Assembly (NCBI GenBank): GCA_014651175.1
Contig: BMWJ01000015.1
Coordinates: forward strand, 1 to 64,000
Length of the DNA: 64,000 nt
Direction of reading: 5' to 3'
DNA from: Streptomyces clavifer
Lineage (GTDB): Bacteria > Actinomycetota > Actinomycetes > Streptomycetales > Streptomycetaceae
In this document: piece by piece, positions 52,027-61,454 of the stretch
Numbering within the stretch: position 1 is the first letter of the stretch
Layout: each line of letters begins with the position of its first letter
Translations under genes and position numbers: made by a program
The notes under the pieces: generated by a model
Told to the model about the DNA's origin: nothing
Databases searched by the model: none
Seen by the model: only the letters and a program-made list of their open reading frames with translations

Positions 52027-52171
52027 TCTCCGCGCGGCCGGTGAGGGGCTGCTCGCGGGACCCCCTGCCCGGCGGTCGTCCGGCGGAGGCGGGACGGAGG
52101 TCCGGCGGGGCTCCGGCGCCGGTCCGGTGGTCACGTACCGCGGAGGAACACGCGGGCGCGCGCCGCCGCCC

Positions 52172-52762
52172 TCAGACGAAGCCGCGGCCCATCTCGTCGA
52201 GGATCTCGTCGATCACCGCGCCCGGACCCCGCGCCTCGTCCTCCTCGATCCACAGCCGCATCGCGATCCGCAGCGACGACAGGAACGCCGCGGCCAGGAC
52301 CAGGGGGCGTACGTCCTCCGCGGCCGGCCCCCGGCGGGAGGCCACCGCCTCGGCCAGGTCCCGTTCCAGAGCGGCGTGGTTGGCGAGCTGGCGGGCGAGC
52401 AGTGAGGGATGGCGCATGGCCAGCCGGGTCCGGACGGCCCACTCGCGCTCCGGTGGTGCCATGCGCTGCGAGAACTCGGCCACCGCCGCGCGGAGCGCCG
52501 GCCAGGCGTCCTCCTCGGCGGGACGGTTGCGGACCTCCTGGACCAAGGCCCGGATGTGCTCCTCCTCGCCGTACAGGAGCGCGTCCTCCTTGTTGGTGAA
52601 GTAGTTGGAGAACGTCCTGCGGGAGATGCCGGCCGCGTCGGCGACCGCCTCCACCGTCACGCGATCGAAGCCGTGCTCGACGGTCAGGCGCAGTGTCGCC
52701 TCGTGCACGGCCTGCCGGGTGGCTTCCTTCTTGCGCTCCCGCAGTCCCACAGAGCTGTCCAT
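52172..52762 (-). CDS. TetR family transcriptional regulator
   Basis: A 196-residue repressor. Helix-turn-helix: LRERKKEATRQAVHEATLRLTVEHGFDRVTVEAVADAAGISRRTFSNYFTNKEDAL (about residues 7-62), the TetR subgroup with SRRTFxNYF. The C-terminal half is the alpha-helical ligand domain. The ATG nearest the operator is chosen; an upstream extension of the frame would run through the operator. It is divergent from the MFS gene at 52870, and a long inverted repeat lies between them. Confidence 0.88.
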   Translation of the reverse strand: MDSSVGLRERKKEATRQAVHEATLRLTVEHGFDRVTVEAVADAAGISRRTFSNYFTNKEDALLYGEEEHIRALVQEVRNRPAEEDAWPALRAAVAEFSQRMAPPEREWAVRTRLAMRHPSLLARQLANHAALERDLAEAVASRRGPAAEDVRPLVLAAAFLSSLRIAMRLWIEEDEARGPGAVIDEILDEMGRGFV

Positions 52763-52791
52763 GACGCCATTATCTACACCTTCAGTATTTT

Positions 52792-52821
52792 TGCACATTG
52801 TGCAATATTGCCCAATGTGCA
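52792..52821. promoter_or_regulatory. Composite operator between divergent TetR and MFS genes
   Basis: TGCACATTG and CAATGTGCA form perfect 9-bp arms around 12 nt. Overlapping this, TTGCACA/TGTGCAA (52791-52805) is a second palindrome with a 1-nt centre. The tract is markedly AT-rich for this genome and lies over the expected promoters of both genes. Confidence 0.75.
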
Positions 52822-52869
52822 TGTAGGGTGAAGCCTTCCCATTCCTGCCCGAACCTCCGGAGGTTGCGC

Positions 52870-54408
52870 GTGAGCGCACAAACGGCTGCGCCCACCGACG
52901 CCGCGCCCATGGACCACCGCCATGTGATGCGGGCCCTGAGCGGTCTGCTCATCGTGCTGTTCGTGGCGATGATCAGCAGCACGGTGGTCTCCGTCGCCCT
53001 CCCGCAGATCATCGGTTCCCTCAACGGCACCCAGTCGCAGTACACCTGGGTCGTCACCGCGATGCTGCTGGCCTCCACGGCCTCCACCCCGATCTGGGGG
53101 AAGCTCGCCGACCTGTTCAGCAAGAAGCTGCTGCTGCAGATATCCATCGGCATCTTCGTCGTCGCGTCCGTCGCCTGCGGATTCGCCCAGTCCACCGAGC
53201 AGTTGATCGCCTTCCGTGCGGTCCAGGGCCTCGGTATGGGCGCGCTCCAGGTCCTCGTCCAGGTGATCATCGCCGCGATGATCAGCCCCAAGGAGCGGGG
53301 CCGCTACAACGGTTACCTCGGCGGCGTCATGGCCGTTGCCACCGTCGGCGGACCGCTGCTCGGCGGGTTCATCACCGACACGTCGTGGCTCGGCTGGCGC
53401 TGGTGCTTCTTCATCGCCGTACCGTTCACCCTCGTCGCGTTCGTCATGCTCACCCGCACCCTGCACCTCGCCGAGGTGCGCCGCCCCGACGTCAAGGTCG
53501 ACTACCTCGGTGCCGCACTGATCGCCGCCGGCGTCAGCCTGCTGCTCCTCTGGGTCACCTTCGTCGGCAACGACTTCGGATGGCTCTCCTGGCAGACCGT
53601 CGTCATGGTCGGCGCGAGCGTCGCGATCCTGGGCGCGGCCGTCGCGGTGGAGGCCCGCGTCAAGGAGCCCGTCGTCCCGCTCCACGTCGTGCGCCGCCGC
53701 GACCCCGCCCTGGCCATCGTCGCGAGCCTCGCGGTCGGCATGGCGATGTTCGGCGGAGCGGTCTTCCTCGGCCAGTACTTCCAGATCGGCCGCGGCTACT
53801 CACCCACCGAGGCCGGGCTGCTCACGATCCCGCTCATGGCCGGTGTGCTCGTCTCGTCGACCGTCGCGGGCCGGCTGGTCTCCAGGACCGGCAAGGTCAA
53901 GCCGTACATCATCGCGGGCGTCGTCGTCCTCACCCTCGGCTTCCTGGGACTGTCCACGATCGACCACGAGACCTCGCTGGTCATCGTGTCCCTGGGGATG
54001 CTCGCCGTCGGCATCGGGGTCGGCATGTCGATGCAGAACCTGGTGCTCGTCCTCCAGAACACCGTCCCGCTCAGCGAACTCGGCGCGGCCAGCGGTGCGA
54101 TCACCTTCTTCCGGTCCCTCGGAGGCACGATCGGCGTCTCCGTCCTGGGCGCGGTGCTCGCCAACCAGGTCGCCACGAAGATCGCCGACGGGCTGGCGAA
54201 GGCGGGCATCGACCCCGGGGCCCCGGCGTCGAGCGGCTCCACGCTCAACGTGGCGGCGATGCCCCCGCAGATCCAGGAGATCGTGCGCGCGGCGTACGGC
54301 GACGCCACCGGGCACATCTTCCTGATCTCGGCCGGCATCGCGGTCGTCGGTGTGATCGCGAGCCTCTTCCTGACCTCGACGAAGCTGCGCGACAGCGTGG
54401 ACCTGTAG
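52870..54408 (+). CDS. MFS drug-efflux transporter, DHA2 (EmrB/QacA-like)
   Basis: A 512-residue, 14-TM antiporter. TM1 has VLFVAMISSTVVSVALPQIIGSL (DHA2 D1 motif variant), then GKLADLFSKKLLLQI (motif A), FRAVQGLGMGALQVLVQVIIAAMI (motif B/C region) and GAASGAITFFRSLGGTIGVSVLGAVLANQ (DHA2-typical). The GTG is chosen because GGAGG lies 7 nt upstream; an upstream in-frame ATG falls within the operator. Divergent TetR control is probable. A stem-loop terminator follows. Confidence 0.91.
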   Translation: MSAQTAAPTDAAPMDHRHVMRALSGLLIVLFVAMISSTVVSVALPQIIGSLNGTQSQYTWVVTAMLLASTASTPIWGKLADLFSKKLLLQISIGIFVVASVACGFAQSTEQLIAFRAVQGLGMGALQVLVQVIIAAMISPKERGRYNGYLGGVMAVATVGGPLLGGFITDTSWLGWRWCFFIAVPFTLVAFVMLTRTLHLAEVRRPDVKVDYLGAALIAAGVSLLLLWVTFVGNDFGWLSWQTVVMVGASVAILGAAVAVEARVKEPVVPLHVVRRRDPALAIVASLAVGMAMFGGAVFLGQYFQIGRGYSPTEAGLLTIPLMAGVLVSSTVAGRLVSRTGKVKPYIIAGVVVLTLGFLGLSTIDHETSLVIVSLGMLAVGIGVGMSMQNLVLVLQNTVPLSELGAASGAITFFRSLGGTIGVSVLGAVLANQVATKIADGLAKAGIDPGAPASSGSTLNVAAMPPQIQEIVRAAYGDATGHIFLISAGIAVVGVIASLFLTSTKLRDSVDL

Positions 54409-54442
54409 ACGCACCACCGCACACACCCGTGCCCAGGCACCC

Positions 54443-54474
54443 GTGCCCCCGCACCCGTCACGGTGCGGGGGCAC
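54443..54474 (+). terminator. Terminator after the MFS gene
   Basis: A 13-bp perfect stem (GTGCCCCCGCACC / GGTGCGGGGGCAC) with a 6-nt loop, 35 nt past the stop. Confidence 0.75.
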
Positions 54475-54746
54475 AGGCCGTCCCGGCACCCATCCGCACG
54501 ACGGGCGGGGCGGGTTCGGGCCGGAGCGGCCCGTGCGGACGCGCACCGGCGCGATGAGCACGGGCGGTACGCGGGGCGGCCCGCCCCGTTCCGGTAGTGT
54601 GACCCGTCCCGAGACCGGGACCGACCCAGGAGGTGAGACCCATTACCGCTGTCGCAGGTCGGGTGCTCATCCCTCGCCGCCGCGTGCCGGACACGGCATA
54701 GGCGACCGCGGAGCGCCCATCGGATTTCCCCGAAAGGCTTCTCCGC

Positions 54747-55535
54747 ATGCCGGAATTCCTGTCACCGCTCACCCCTTCCTCGATCGTCACCACCCTGCGT
54801 GCCGCCGGCTGCGTCTTCGCCGAGGACGAGGCCGCGCTCCTTCTCTCCACCGCCTCGGATCCGGCGGAACTCGCCGCCATGGTCGAACGCCGCACCGGTG
54901 GTCTGCCCCTCGAACACGTCCTGGGCTGGGCCGAGTTCTGCGGGCTGCGGGTCGTCGTGGACCCGGGGGTCTTCGTGCCCCGTCGTCGTACCGAGTTCCT
55001 CGTCCGGCAGGCTGCCGCCCCGGGCTCCGCCGAGGCCGTCGTCGTCGACCTCTGCTGCGGTTCCGGGGCGCTCGGCGCCGCGCTGGCGGCGGTGCTGCCG
55101 CGCGTCGAACTGCACGCCACCGACGTCGACCCCGCGGCCGTGCGCTGCGCGCGGCGCAACGTGGGGAGCCTGGGGCAGGTCTACGAGGGCGACCTCTTCG
55201 AGCCGCTGCCCGGCTCGCTGCGCGGACGCGTCGACGTCCTGCTGGCCAACGTGCCCTACGTGCCCACGGACGACGTCGACCTGCTGCCCGCGGAGGCGCG
55301 CGTCCACGAGCCGCGCGTAGCGCTCGACGGGGGCGGCGACGGGCTCGACGTCCTGCGGCGGGTGGTGGCCGCGGCACCGGAGTGGCTGGCCCCGGGCGGA
55401 CGGCTGCTGGTCGAGACGAGCGAGCGGCAGGCGGCGCGCGCCGCGCGGACGGTCGGCGACAGCGGACTGGTCGCCCGCGTCGTCGTCTCCGAGGAGCTGT
55501 ACGCCACCGTCGTGATCGGCACCCGCCCCCGGTAG
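54747..55535 (+). CDS. HemK/PrmC-like protein-glutamine N5-methyltransferase paralog
   Basis: A 262-residue SAM-dependent methyltransferase. A short helical N-terminal domain (ending ERRTGGLPLEHVLGWAEFCGLRVVVDPGVFVPRRRTEFLV) is typical of HemK. The Rossmann core has VVDLCCGSGALGAALA, and the substrate-Gln loop reads LANVPYVPT in place of the canonical NPPY. That change marks the putative-methyltransferase subfamily rather than PrmC, which acts on release factors. The prfA/prmC neighbourhood is absent, so the substrate is uncertain. Start ATG with GAAAGG upstream. Confidence 0.86.
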   Translation: MPEFLSPLTPSSIVTTLRAAGCVFAEDEAALLLSTASDPAELAAMVERRTGGLPLEHVLGWAEFCGLRVVVDPGVFVPRRRTEFLVRQAAAPGSAEAVVVDLCCGSGALGAALAAVLPRVELHATDVDPAAVRCARRNVGSLGQVYEGDLFEPLPGSLRGRVDVLLANVPYVPTDDVDLLPAEARVHEPRVALDGGGDGLDVLRRVVAAAPEWLAPGGRLLVETSERQAARAARTVGDSGLVARVVVSEELYATVVIGTRPR

Positions 55536-55556
55536 CCACCGCCCGCGCGCCCGCGG

Positions 55557-56108
55557 TCAGGCGAACAGCCAGCGCGTCTGGCCGAACGGGTCGCCCTTGG
55601 CGAAGCCGAAAGCCGTGCGGGGGGTCACCGCGAAGACCTCCGCACGGCCACCGGCACCGTTGGAGAACATGCCGTCCGTGACACCGAAGTGCCAGTCGGA
55701 GCCGTACTTCGCCTCCCATGCCTCGGCCAGCGCGATCAGCCGCGCCTCGTCCGTCACCCGCGCCGCCCTCCCCTCGACCACCACGTCGAAGCCCTCCCCG
55801 AGGGCGTTGGCGCCGGTGGTCAGGACGACCTCCGGATTGACGGCCAGATTCCGCGCCTTGCGTTCCGAGGGGCCGGTGCAGAAGTGCAGCGCGCCGTCCG
55901 ACCACACCCCGATCAGCGGAGTGACGTGCGGGCGGCCGTCCGGCCGGACCGTGGAGAGCCAGTACAGCTCGGCGTCGGTGAGGAGCGCGACCGCCTCCCG
56001 CCACGGACGTGCGGCGGCCCCCTCACTGCTGTAGCGGGTGTCCAGCTCCGTCTCGGGGGCGGTGCCCGGAGCGGCAGCGGTGTTCTCGCCCTTGTCGTCG
56101 TCCGGCAT
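55557..56108 (-). CDS. Pyridoxamine 5'-phosphate oxidase family protein
   Basis: A 183-residue split-barrel flavin/F420-binding protein of the PPOX-like superfamily. Features: LLTDAELYWLSTVRPDGRPHVTPLIGVWSDGALHFCTGPSERKARNL, which includes the cofactor-phosphate-binding region, then VVVEGRAARVTD and the terminal Phe/Trp-rich segment (FGFAKGDPFGQTRWLF). The charged leader is not conserved. AGGAGG precedes the ATG; the long upstream frame is a shadow. Probably an F420- or FMN-dependent reductase of unknown substrate. Divergent from glnE. Confidence 0.87.
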   Translation of the reverse strand: MPDDDKGENTAAAPGTAPETELDTRYSSEGAAARPWREAVALLTDAELYWLSTVRPDGRPHVTPLIGVWSDGALHFCTGPSERKARNLAVNPEVVLTTGANALGEGFDVVVEGRAARVTDEARLIALAEAWEAKYGSDWHFGVTDGMFSNGAGGRAEVFAVTPRTAFGFAKGDPFGQTRWLFA

Positions 56109-56253
56109 GGCGAACCTCCTGGAAGCGTCGTGTGTGATCGGTCCGGTCATCGTGTCCACGAAGTACGGACTCCGCCTCCGCGCCCAATTCATCGGTGCAC
56201 GGCTAGGCTCGGAGGGCGGGCAAGTGTGGTCGGCTGGGGCAGGAGAACACGGA

Positions 56254-59247
56254 ATGACGACGGTGCCGGGACGCAGGAGCAGTACGTTCACCCGACTGCT
56301 GAGGCACGGCTTCACCGATCCGTCCGCCGCCGAACGGCTGCTCGACCTCCCTGAGCTCGCCTCCGTACGGTCCGATCCGGTCCTCTTCGACGCCCTCGGT
56401 GCCACCTCGGACCCCGACCTCGCCCTGCACAGCCTCGTCCGGCTCGTCGAGGCGGAGGCGACCGACGAGCGGCAGATCCTGCTGGACACGCTCGTCACCG
56501 CCAAGCCGCTCCGGGACCGGCTCCTCGGCGTCCTCGGCGCCTCGGAGGCCCTCGGGGACCACCTGGCGCGCCACCCGCGCGACTGGCAGGCGCTCGTCAC
56601 CTACGAGGCCACCGATCTGCACCCCGGGGTCGCGGAATTCGAGCACATGCTCGCCGATGCCGTCGACCCGGACTCGCTGCGCGTCGCGTACCGCAGGTCC
56701 CTGCTGTCCATAGCGGCCCGGGACGTGTGCGGCACGACGGACCTCGTGCAGGTGGCCGCCGAGCTGGCCGACCTGGCGACGGCCACACTGCGGGCCGCCC
56801 TCGCCATCGCCCGTACCGCCGCGCCCGCCGACGCCGCCCAGTGCCGGCTCGCGGTCATCGCGATGGGCAAATGCGGTGGGCACGAACTGAACTACGTCTC
56901 CGACGTCGACGTCATCTTCGTGGCGGAGCCCGTCGACGGGGCGGAGGGGACGGCCATGCAGGCCGCCACCCGGCTCGCCGCCCACATGATGCGGATCTGC
57001 TCCGACACCACCGTCGAGGGCACCATCTGGCCGGTCGACGCCAACCTGCGCCCCGAGGGCCGCAACGGGCCGCTGGTGCGGACCCTGTCCTCGCACCTCG
57101 CGTACTACCAGCGCTGGGCCAAGACCTGGGAGTTCCAGGCGCTGCTGAAGGCCCGGCCGGTCGCCGGGGACCCCGAGCTCGGCGCGGAGTACGTCGAGGC
57201 CGTCTCGCCCCTGGTGTGGCAGGCCGCCGACCGGGAGAACTTCGTCGGCGACGTCCAGCAGATGCGCCGCCGCGTCGTCGACAACATCCCCGTCGACCGC
57301 GTCGACCGCGAACTCAAGCTCGGACCCGGCGGGCTGCGGGACGTCGAATTCGCCGTACAGCTGCTCCAGCTCGTCCACGGGCGCGGCGACAGCACCCTGC
57401 GCTCCGGATCCACCCTGACGGCCCTGGCGGCGCTCGCCGACGGCGGGTACGTCGGGCGGACGGACGCGGCGCAGCTGGACGACGCCTACCGCTTCCTGCG
57501 CTCCATGGAGCACCGCATCCAGCTCTACCGGCTGCGCCGCACCCACCTCGTTCCCGAGGACGAGGCGGACCTGCGGCGCCTCGGCCGTTCCCTGGGACTG
57601 CGTACGGACCCGGTCGCCGAGCTCAACAAGGCGTGGCGGCGGCACGCCTCCGTGGTGCGGCGGCTGCACGAGAAGCTCTTCTACCGGCCCCTGCTCGACG
57701 CCGTCGCCCAGCTCGCGCCCGGCGAGAGGCGGCTCAGTGCGAAGGCGGCCGTCGTCCGGCTGGAGGCCCTCGGGTACGCCGATCCGGCGGCCGCACTGCG
57801 GCATCTGGAGGCACTGTCGTCGGGGGTGTCCCGCAAGGCGGCCATCCAGCGCACCCTGCTGCCGGTGCTGCTCGGCTGGTTCGCGGACTCCGCCGATCCG
57901 GACGCCGGGCTCCTCGGCTTCCGGCAGGTGTCCGACGCACTCGGCAAGACCCCCTGGTACCTGCGGCTGCTGCGGGACGAGGGGGCTGCGGCGGAGAACC
58001 TCGCCCGGGTCCTCTCGGCCGGCCGGCTCGCCCCCGACCTGCTCATGCGTGCGCCGGAGGCCGTCGCCATACTCGGCGCCCCGGAAGGGCTGAAGCCGCG
58101 TACCCGGGAGAACCTGGACCAGGAGGTGCTGGCCGCGGTCGGCCGGGCGCAGGGCGCCGAGGCGGCCGTCGCGGTGGCGCGCGGGGTGCGGCGGCGGGAG
58201 CTGTTCCGCACGACGGCGGCCGACCTCATCGGCTCGTACGGCACCGAGGAGAGCCCGGCGGAGCAGGATCCGGGCGCGCTCGTCGACCGGGTCGGCTCCG
58301 CGGTCACCGACCTGAACGCCGCCACCCTCTCGGGGGCCCTGCGCGCAGCGGTCCGCGAGCAGTGGGGCGACACCCTGCCGACCCGCTTCGCGGTCATCGG
58401 CATGGGCCGCTTCGGCGGTCACGAGCTGAGCTACGGCTCCGACGCGGACCTCCTGTTCGTGCACGCGCCGCGCGAGGGCGTGAGCGACGAGGAGGCCGCC
58501 CGGGCCGCGAACACCGTCATCACGGAGATGCGCAGACTGCTGCAGCTGCCGACGGCCGACCCGCCGCTGCTGATCGACGCCGACCTGCGCCCGGAGGGCA
58601 AGAGCGGTCCGCTGGTGCGCACCCTGAAGTCGTACGAGGCCTACTACCGGCGCTGGGCACTCGTCTGGGAGAGCCAGGCGCTGCTGCGCGCGGAGCCGAT
58701 GGCGGGGGACGAGGACCTGGGGCGCGCGTTCGTCGACCTCATCGATCCGCTCCGCTACCCGGCCGGGGGGCTGGGGGAGGACGCGGTCCGCGAGATCCGC
58801 CGGCTCAAGGCGCGCATGGAGTCCGAACGGATGCCGCGGGGCGCCGACCCGACGCTCCACACCAAGCTGGGACGGGGCGGTCTGAGCGACGTCGAGTGGA
58901 CCGTGCAGCTGATGCAGATGCAGCACGGCTCGGCCGAGCCCGGCCTGCGCACGACCCGCACGCGCGCGGCGCTGGCCGCGGCCTGTGCGGCCGGGCTGAT
59001 CCCCGCGGAGGAGGCGCAGACCCTGGACGAGGCGTGGGTGCTGGCCGCCCGGGTGCGGAACGCCGTGATGCTGGTACGGGGACGGCCGAGCGACACGTTC
59101 CCCTCCAACCCGCGGGAGCTGGCCGCGGTCGGGCGCTACCTCGGGTACGAGCCGGGGCACGCGGGGGACATGCTGGAGGACTACCGGCGGATCACCCGGC
59201 GGGCGCGGGCGGTGGTGGAGGAGCGGTTCTACGGGGCGGCCGGCTGA
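56254..59247 (+). CDS. glnE: Glutamine synthetase adenylyltransferase/deadenylylase
   Basis: A 997-residue bifunctional enzyme that adds or removes AMP on glutamine synthetase I. It has two nucleotidyltransferase domains, each with the GxExxYxSDxD pattern: GHELNYVSDVDVIFV near residue 209 (deadenylylation half) and GHELSYGSDADLLFV near 722 (adenylylation half). Each is followed by DANLRPEGRNGPLVRTL / DADLRPEGKSGPLVRTL and a helical GlnD-UR_UTase-like domain. AGGAGA precedes the ATG; the frame is open earlier but non-coding. The local GlnA2 lacks the target Tyr, so its substrate is presumably the main GlnA elsewhere. Confidence 0.95.
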   Translation: MTTVPGRRSSTFTRLLRHGFTDPSAAERLLDLPELASVRSDPVLFDALGATSDPDLALHSLVRLVEAEATDERQILLDTLVTAKPLRDRLLGVLGASEALGDHLARHPRDWQALVTYEATDLHPGVAEFEHMLADAVDPDSLRVAYRRSLLSIAARDVCGTTDLVQVAAELADLATATLRAALAIARTAAPADAAQCRLAVIAMGKCGGHELNYVSDVDVIFVAEPVDGAEGTAMQAATRLAAHMMRICSDTTVEGTIWPVDANLRPEGRNGPLVRTLSSHLAYYQRWAKTWEFQALLKARPVAGDPELGAEYVEAVSPLVWQAADRENFVGDVQQMRRRVVDNIPVDRVDRELKLGPGGLRDVEFAVQLLQLVHGRGDSTLRSGSTLTALAALADGGYVGRTDAAQLDDAYRFLRSMEHRIQLYRLRRTHLVPEDEADLRRLGRSLGLRTDPVAELNKAWRRHASVVRRLHEKLFYRPLLDAVAQLAPGERRLSAKAAVVRLEALGYADPAAALRHLEALSSGVSRKAAIQRTLLPVLLGWFADSADPDAGLLGFRQVSDALGKTPWYLRLLRDEGAAAENLARVLSAGRLAPDLLMRAPEAVAILGAPEGLKPRTRENLDQEVLAAVGRAQGAEAAVAVARGVRRRELFRTTAADLIGSYGTEESPAEQDPGALVDRVGSAVTDLNAATLSGALRAAVREQWGDTLPTRFAVIGMGRFGGHELSYGSDADLLFVHAPREGVSDEEAARAANTVITEMRRLLQLPTADPPLLIDADLRPEGKSGPLVRTLKSYEAYYRRWALVWESQALLRAEPMAGDEDLGRAFVDLIDPLRYPAGGLGEDAVREIRRLKARMESERMPRGADPTLHTKLGRGGLSDVEWTVQLMQMQHGSAEPGLRTTRTRAALAAACAAGLIPAEEAQTLDEAWVLAARVRNAVMLVRGRPSDTFPSNPRELAAVGRYLGYEPGHAGDMLEDYRRITRRARAVVEERFYGAAG

Positions 59248-59350
59248 GGAACCGGCGACCGCGCCCGTCCGTGCCGCGCTCCCTGGGCGCCGGACGGGCC
59301 GAGGGGGTGTCCCCGGGTGAGGGGGCCGCATCGAGCCGCCCCGGGGGAGG

Positions 59351-60334
59351 TCAGGCGGAGCCCGGCGGGACCGGGCGAGCCGGGGCCGGATCCGCCGGAG
59401 ACGCGGCACGGGCCGCGGCCGAGGACACGGGCACCGCCGCGCGCCTTCCCCGGAACGGGAAGCGCGGACGCCCGCGGCCCCCCGTCGGACGCACCCGCTT
59501 CGGCAGCCGGTGCGGCAGCGACCCGTACCAGGCGTACGAGACCGCGTAGCCGAACATCAGGCACGCCATCCCGCCCACCGCGTCCAGCCAGAAGTGGTTC
59601 GCCGTCGCCACGATCACGACGAGCGTGGCCGTCGGGTACAGCAGCCCCAGGATCCGCGCCCACGGTGCGCTCGCCAGCGCGAAGACGGTCAGACCGCACC
59701 ACAGCGACCAGCCGATGTGCATCGACGGCATCGCCGCGTACTGGTTCGACATGTGCTTGAAGTTGCCCGAGGCCATCGAACCCCAGGTCTGGTGCACCAT
59801 CACCGTGTCTATGAAGCCGCCGCCGTTCATCAGGCGGGGCGGGGCCAGCGGGAACAGGTAGTAGCCGAGCAGGGCCACGGCCGTGGTGGCGAAGAGGATC
59901 AGACGGCTGGCCGCATAGCGGCCCGGGTGACGGCGGAACAGCCAGATCAGCACACCGATGGTGACCACGAAGTGCAGCGTCGCGTAGTAGTAGTTCATCG
60001 ACACGATCAGCCATGTCACCGAATTGACGGCCTGGTTGAAGGTCTCCTCGAAGGCGAGTCCCACCGCGTGTTCGAGCGACCAGATCCAGTCGGCGTTGCG
60101 CAGGGCCGCGGCCTTCTGCTCGGGCACCGCGTTGCGGACGAGCGAGTACAGCCAGTAGCTCAGCGCGATCAGCAGGATCTCGAACCAGAGACGGGGGTGG
60201 CGCGGAGAGCGCAGCGAGCGCAGTCGGCCGTGCCCGACGGTCCGTGTGGACCCGGTGGCCGTCTGTTCGTCCGTGACGGATGACGGGGTGGCCGCAGTGC
60301 GGTCTTCCAGTGTGGTCACGTGCGATTCACCCAT
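59351..60334 (-). CDS. PAP2 superfamily membrane phosphatase/inositol-phosphotransferase-like
   Basis: A 327-residue protein with six TM helices of the AUR1/PAP2 type. The active-site motifs are visible: AAMPSMHIGWSLWCG (C2, catalytic His) and VATANHFWLDAVGG (C3, His-x3-Asp). RLILFATTAVALLGYYLFPLAPPRLMN precedes them, as in the membrane inositolphosphotransferase-like branch of Streptomyces. A Ser/Thr-rich start and a Pro/Arg-rich tail are cytoplasmic. Its substrate is probably an isoprenoid or phospholipid phosphate. Confidence 0.88.
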   Translation of the reverse strand: MGESHVTTLEDRTAATPSSVTDEQTATGSTRTVGHGRLRSLRSPRHPRLWFEILLIALSYWLYSLVRNAVPEQKAAALRNADWIWSLEHAVGLAFEETFNQAVNSVTWLIVSMNYYYATLHFVVTIGVLIWLFRRHPGRYAASRLILFATTAVALLGYYLFPLAPPRLMNGGGFIDTVMVHQTWGSMASGNFKHMSNQYAAMPSMHIGWSLWCGLTVFALASAPWARILGLLYPTATLVVIVATANHFWLDAVGGMACLMFGYAVSYAWYGSLPHRLPKRVRPTGGRGRPRFPFRGRRAAVPVSSAAARAASPADPAPARPVPPGSA

Positions 60335-60410
60335 AGGCGCAGAGTCTGCCAGATACGTCCCCCTCCGCCCGATCATCCTCCGGTCGGGTTCCGGTCGCAC
60401 ATCGTCCCTC

Positions 60411-61454
60411 TCAGAGAGGAGGACGGGGTCCTGCGGAGGGACCAGGTCCCGAGGCCGTTGAACCGCGGACGACCAGCTCGGGCATGAACACGAACTCGCT
60501 GTGCGGCGCGGGCGTGCCGCCGATCTCCTCCAGCAGCGTGCGCACCGACGCCTGACCCATGGCGGTCACCGGCTGCCGGATGGTGGTCAGCGGCGGATCG
60601 GTGAACGCTATGAGGGGAGAGTCGTCGTAACCGACCACCGAGAGGTCGCGCGGAACCTGCAGCGACAGCCGGCGGGCCGCCCGGATCGCACCGAGCGCCA
60701 TCATGTCGCTCGCGCAGACCACCGCCGTGCAGCCGCGCTCCATCAGCGCCGACGCGGCGGCCTGGCCGCCCTCCAGTGTGTACAGGGAGTGCTGGATCAG
60801 CTCCTCCACCGCCTCGGCGGTCAGGCCCAGCTGCTCCTGCATCGTGGCGTGGAAGCCCTCGATCTTGCGGAGCACCGGCACGAAGCGCTTGGGGCCGACC
60901 GCCAGACCGATGCGCTGATGTCCCAGCGCCACCAGGTGCGTCACCGCGAGCCGCATCGCGGCCCGGTCGTCGGGCGAGATGAACGGGGCCTGCACCTTGG
61001 GGGAGAAACCGTTCACCAGGACGAAGGGGACGCCCTGTGCCCGCAGCTGCTCGTAGCGCTGCATGTCGGCCGAGGTGTCGGCGTGCAGACCGGACACGAA
61101 GATGATGCCCGAGACCCCGCGGTCCACGAGCATCTCGGTGAGCTCGTCCTCGGTGGAGCCGCCGGGAGTCTGGGTCGCCAGCACCGGTGTGTAGCCCTGC
61201 CGGGTCAGCGCCTGTCCGATCACCTGGGCCAGCGCGGGGAAGATCGGGTTCTCGAGCTCGGGGGTGATCAGACCGACCAGGCCGGCGCTGCGCCGACGCA
61301 GCCGCACCGGACGCTCGTAACCGAGGACGTCGAGTGCCGCGAGGACGGATTCACGGGTGGTCGCTGCTACACCGGGCTTGCCGTTCAAGACGCGGCTGAC
61401 CGTCGCTTCGCTGACCCCCGCCTGAGTTGCGATATCGGCAAGCCGTGCGGTCAT
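60411..61454 (-). CDS. malR: LacI family regulator MalR-like
   Basis: A 347-residue sugar-responsive repressor. LacI helix-turn-helix at residues 5-25 (LADIATQAGVSEATVSRVLNGKPGV) with the hinge helix near VRLRRRSAGLVGL, followed by a periplasmic-binding-like effector domain (ENPIFPALAQVIGQAL, FVLVNGFSPK, VVGYDDSPLIAFTDPPLTTIRQP). Divergent from malE, with CTTGCA-type motifs between, it corresponds to the maltose repressor MalR of S. coelicolor by position and similarity as I recall it. The ATG at MTARLADI is the normal start. Confidence 0.9.
   Translation of the reverse strand: MTARLADIATQAGVSEATVSRVLNGKPGVAATTRESVLAALDVLGYERPVRLRRRSAGLVGLITPELENPIFPALAQVIGQALTRQGYTPVLATQTPGGSTEDELTEMLVDRGVSGIIFVSGLHADTSADMQRYEQLRAQGVPFVLVNGFSPKVQAPFISPDDRAAMRLAVTHLVALGHQRIGLAVGPKRFVPVLRKIEGFHATMQEQLGLTAEAVEELIQHSLYTLEGGQAAASALMERGCTAVVCASDMMALGAIRAARRLSLQVPRDLSVVGYDDSPLIAFTDPPLTTIRQPVTAMGQASVRTLLEEIGGTPAPHSEFVFMPELVVRGSTASGPGPSAGPRPPL

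Noticed and set aside
56203..59409. About 1000-codon antisense frame opposite glnE and another long plus-strand alternative frame
   Set aside because: Low-complexity and no family features; glnE explains the DNA fully.
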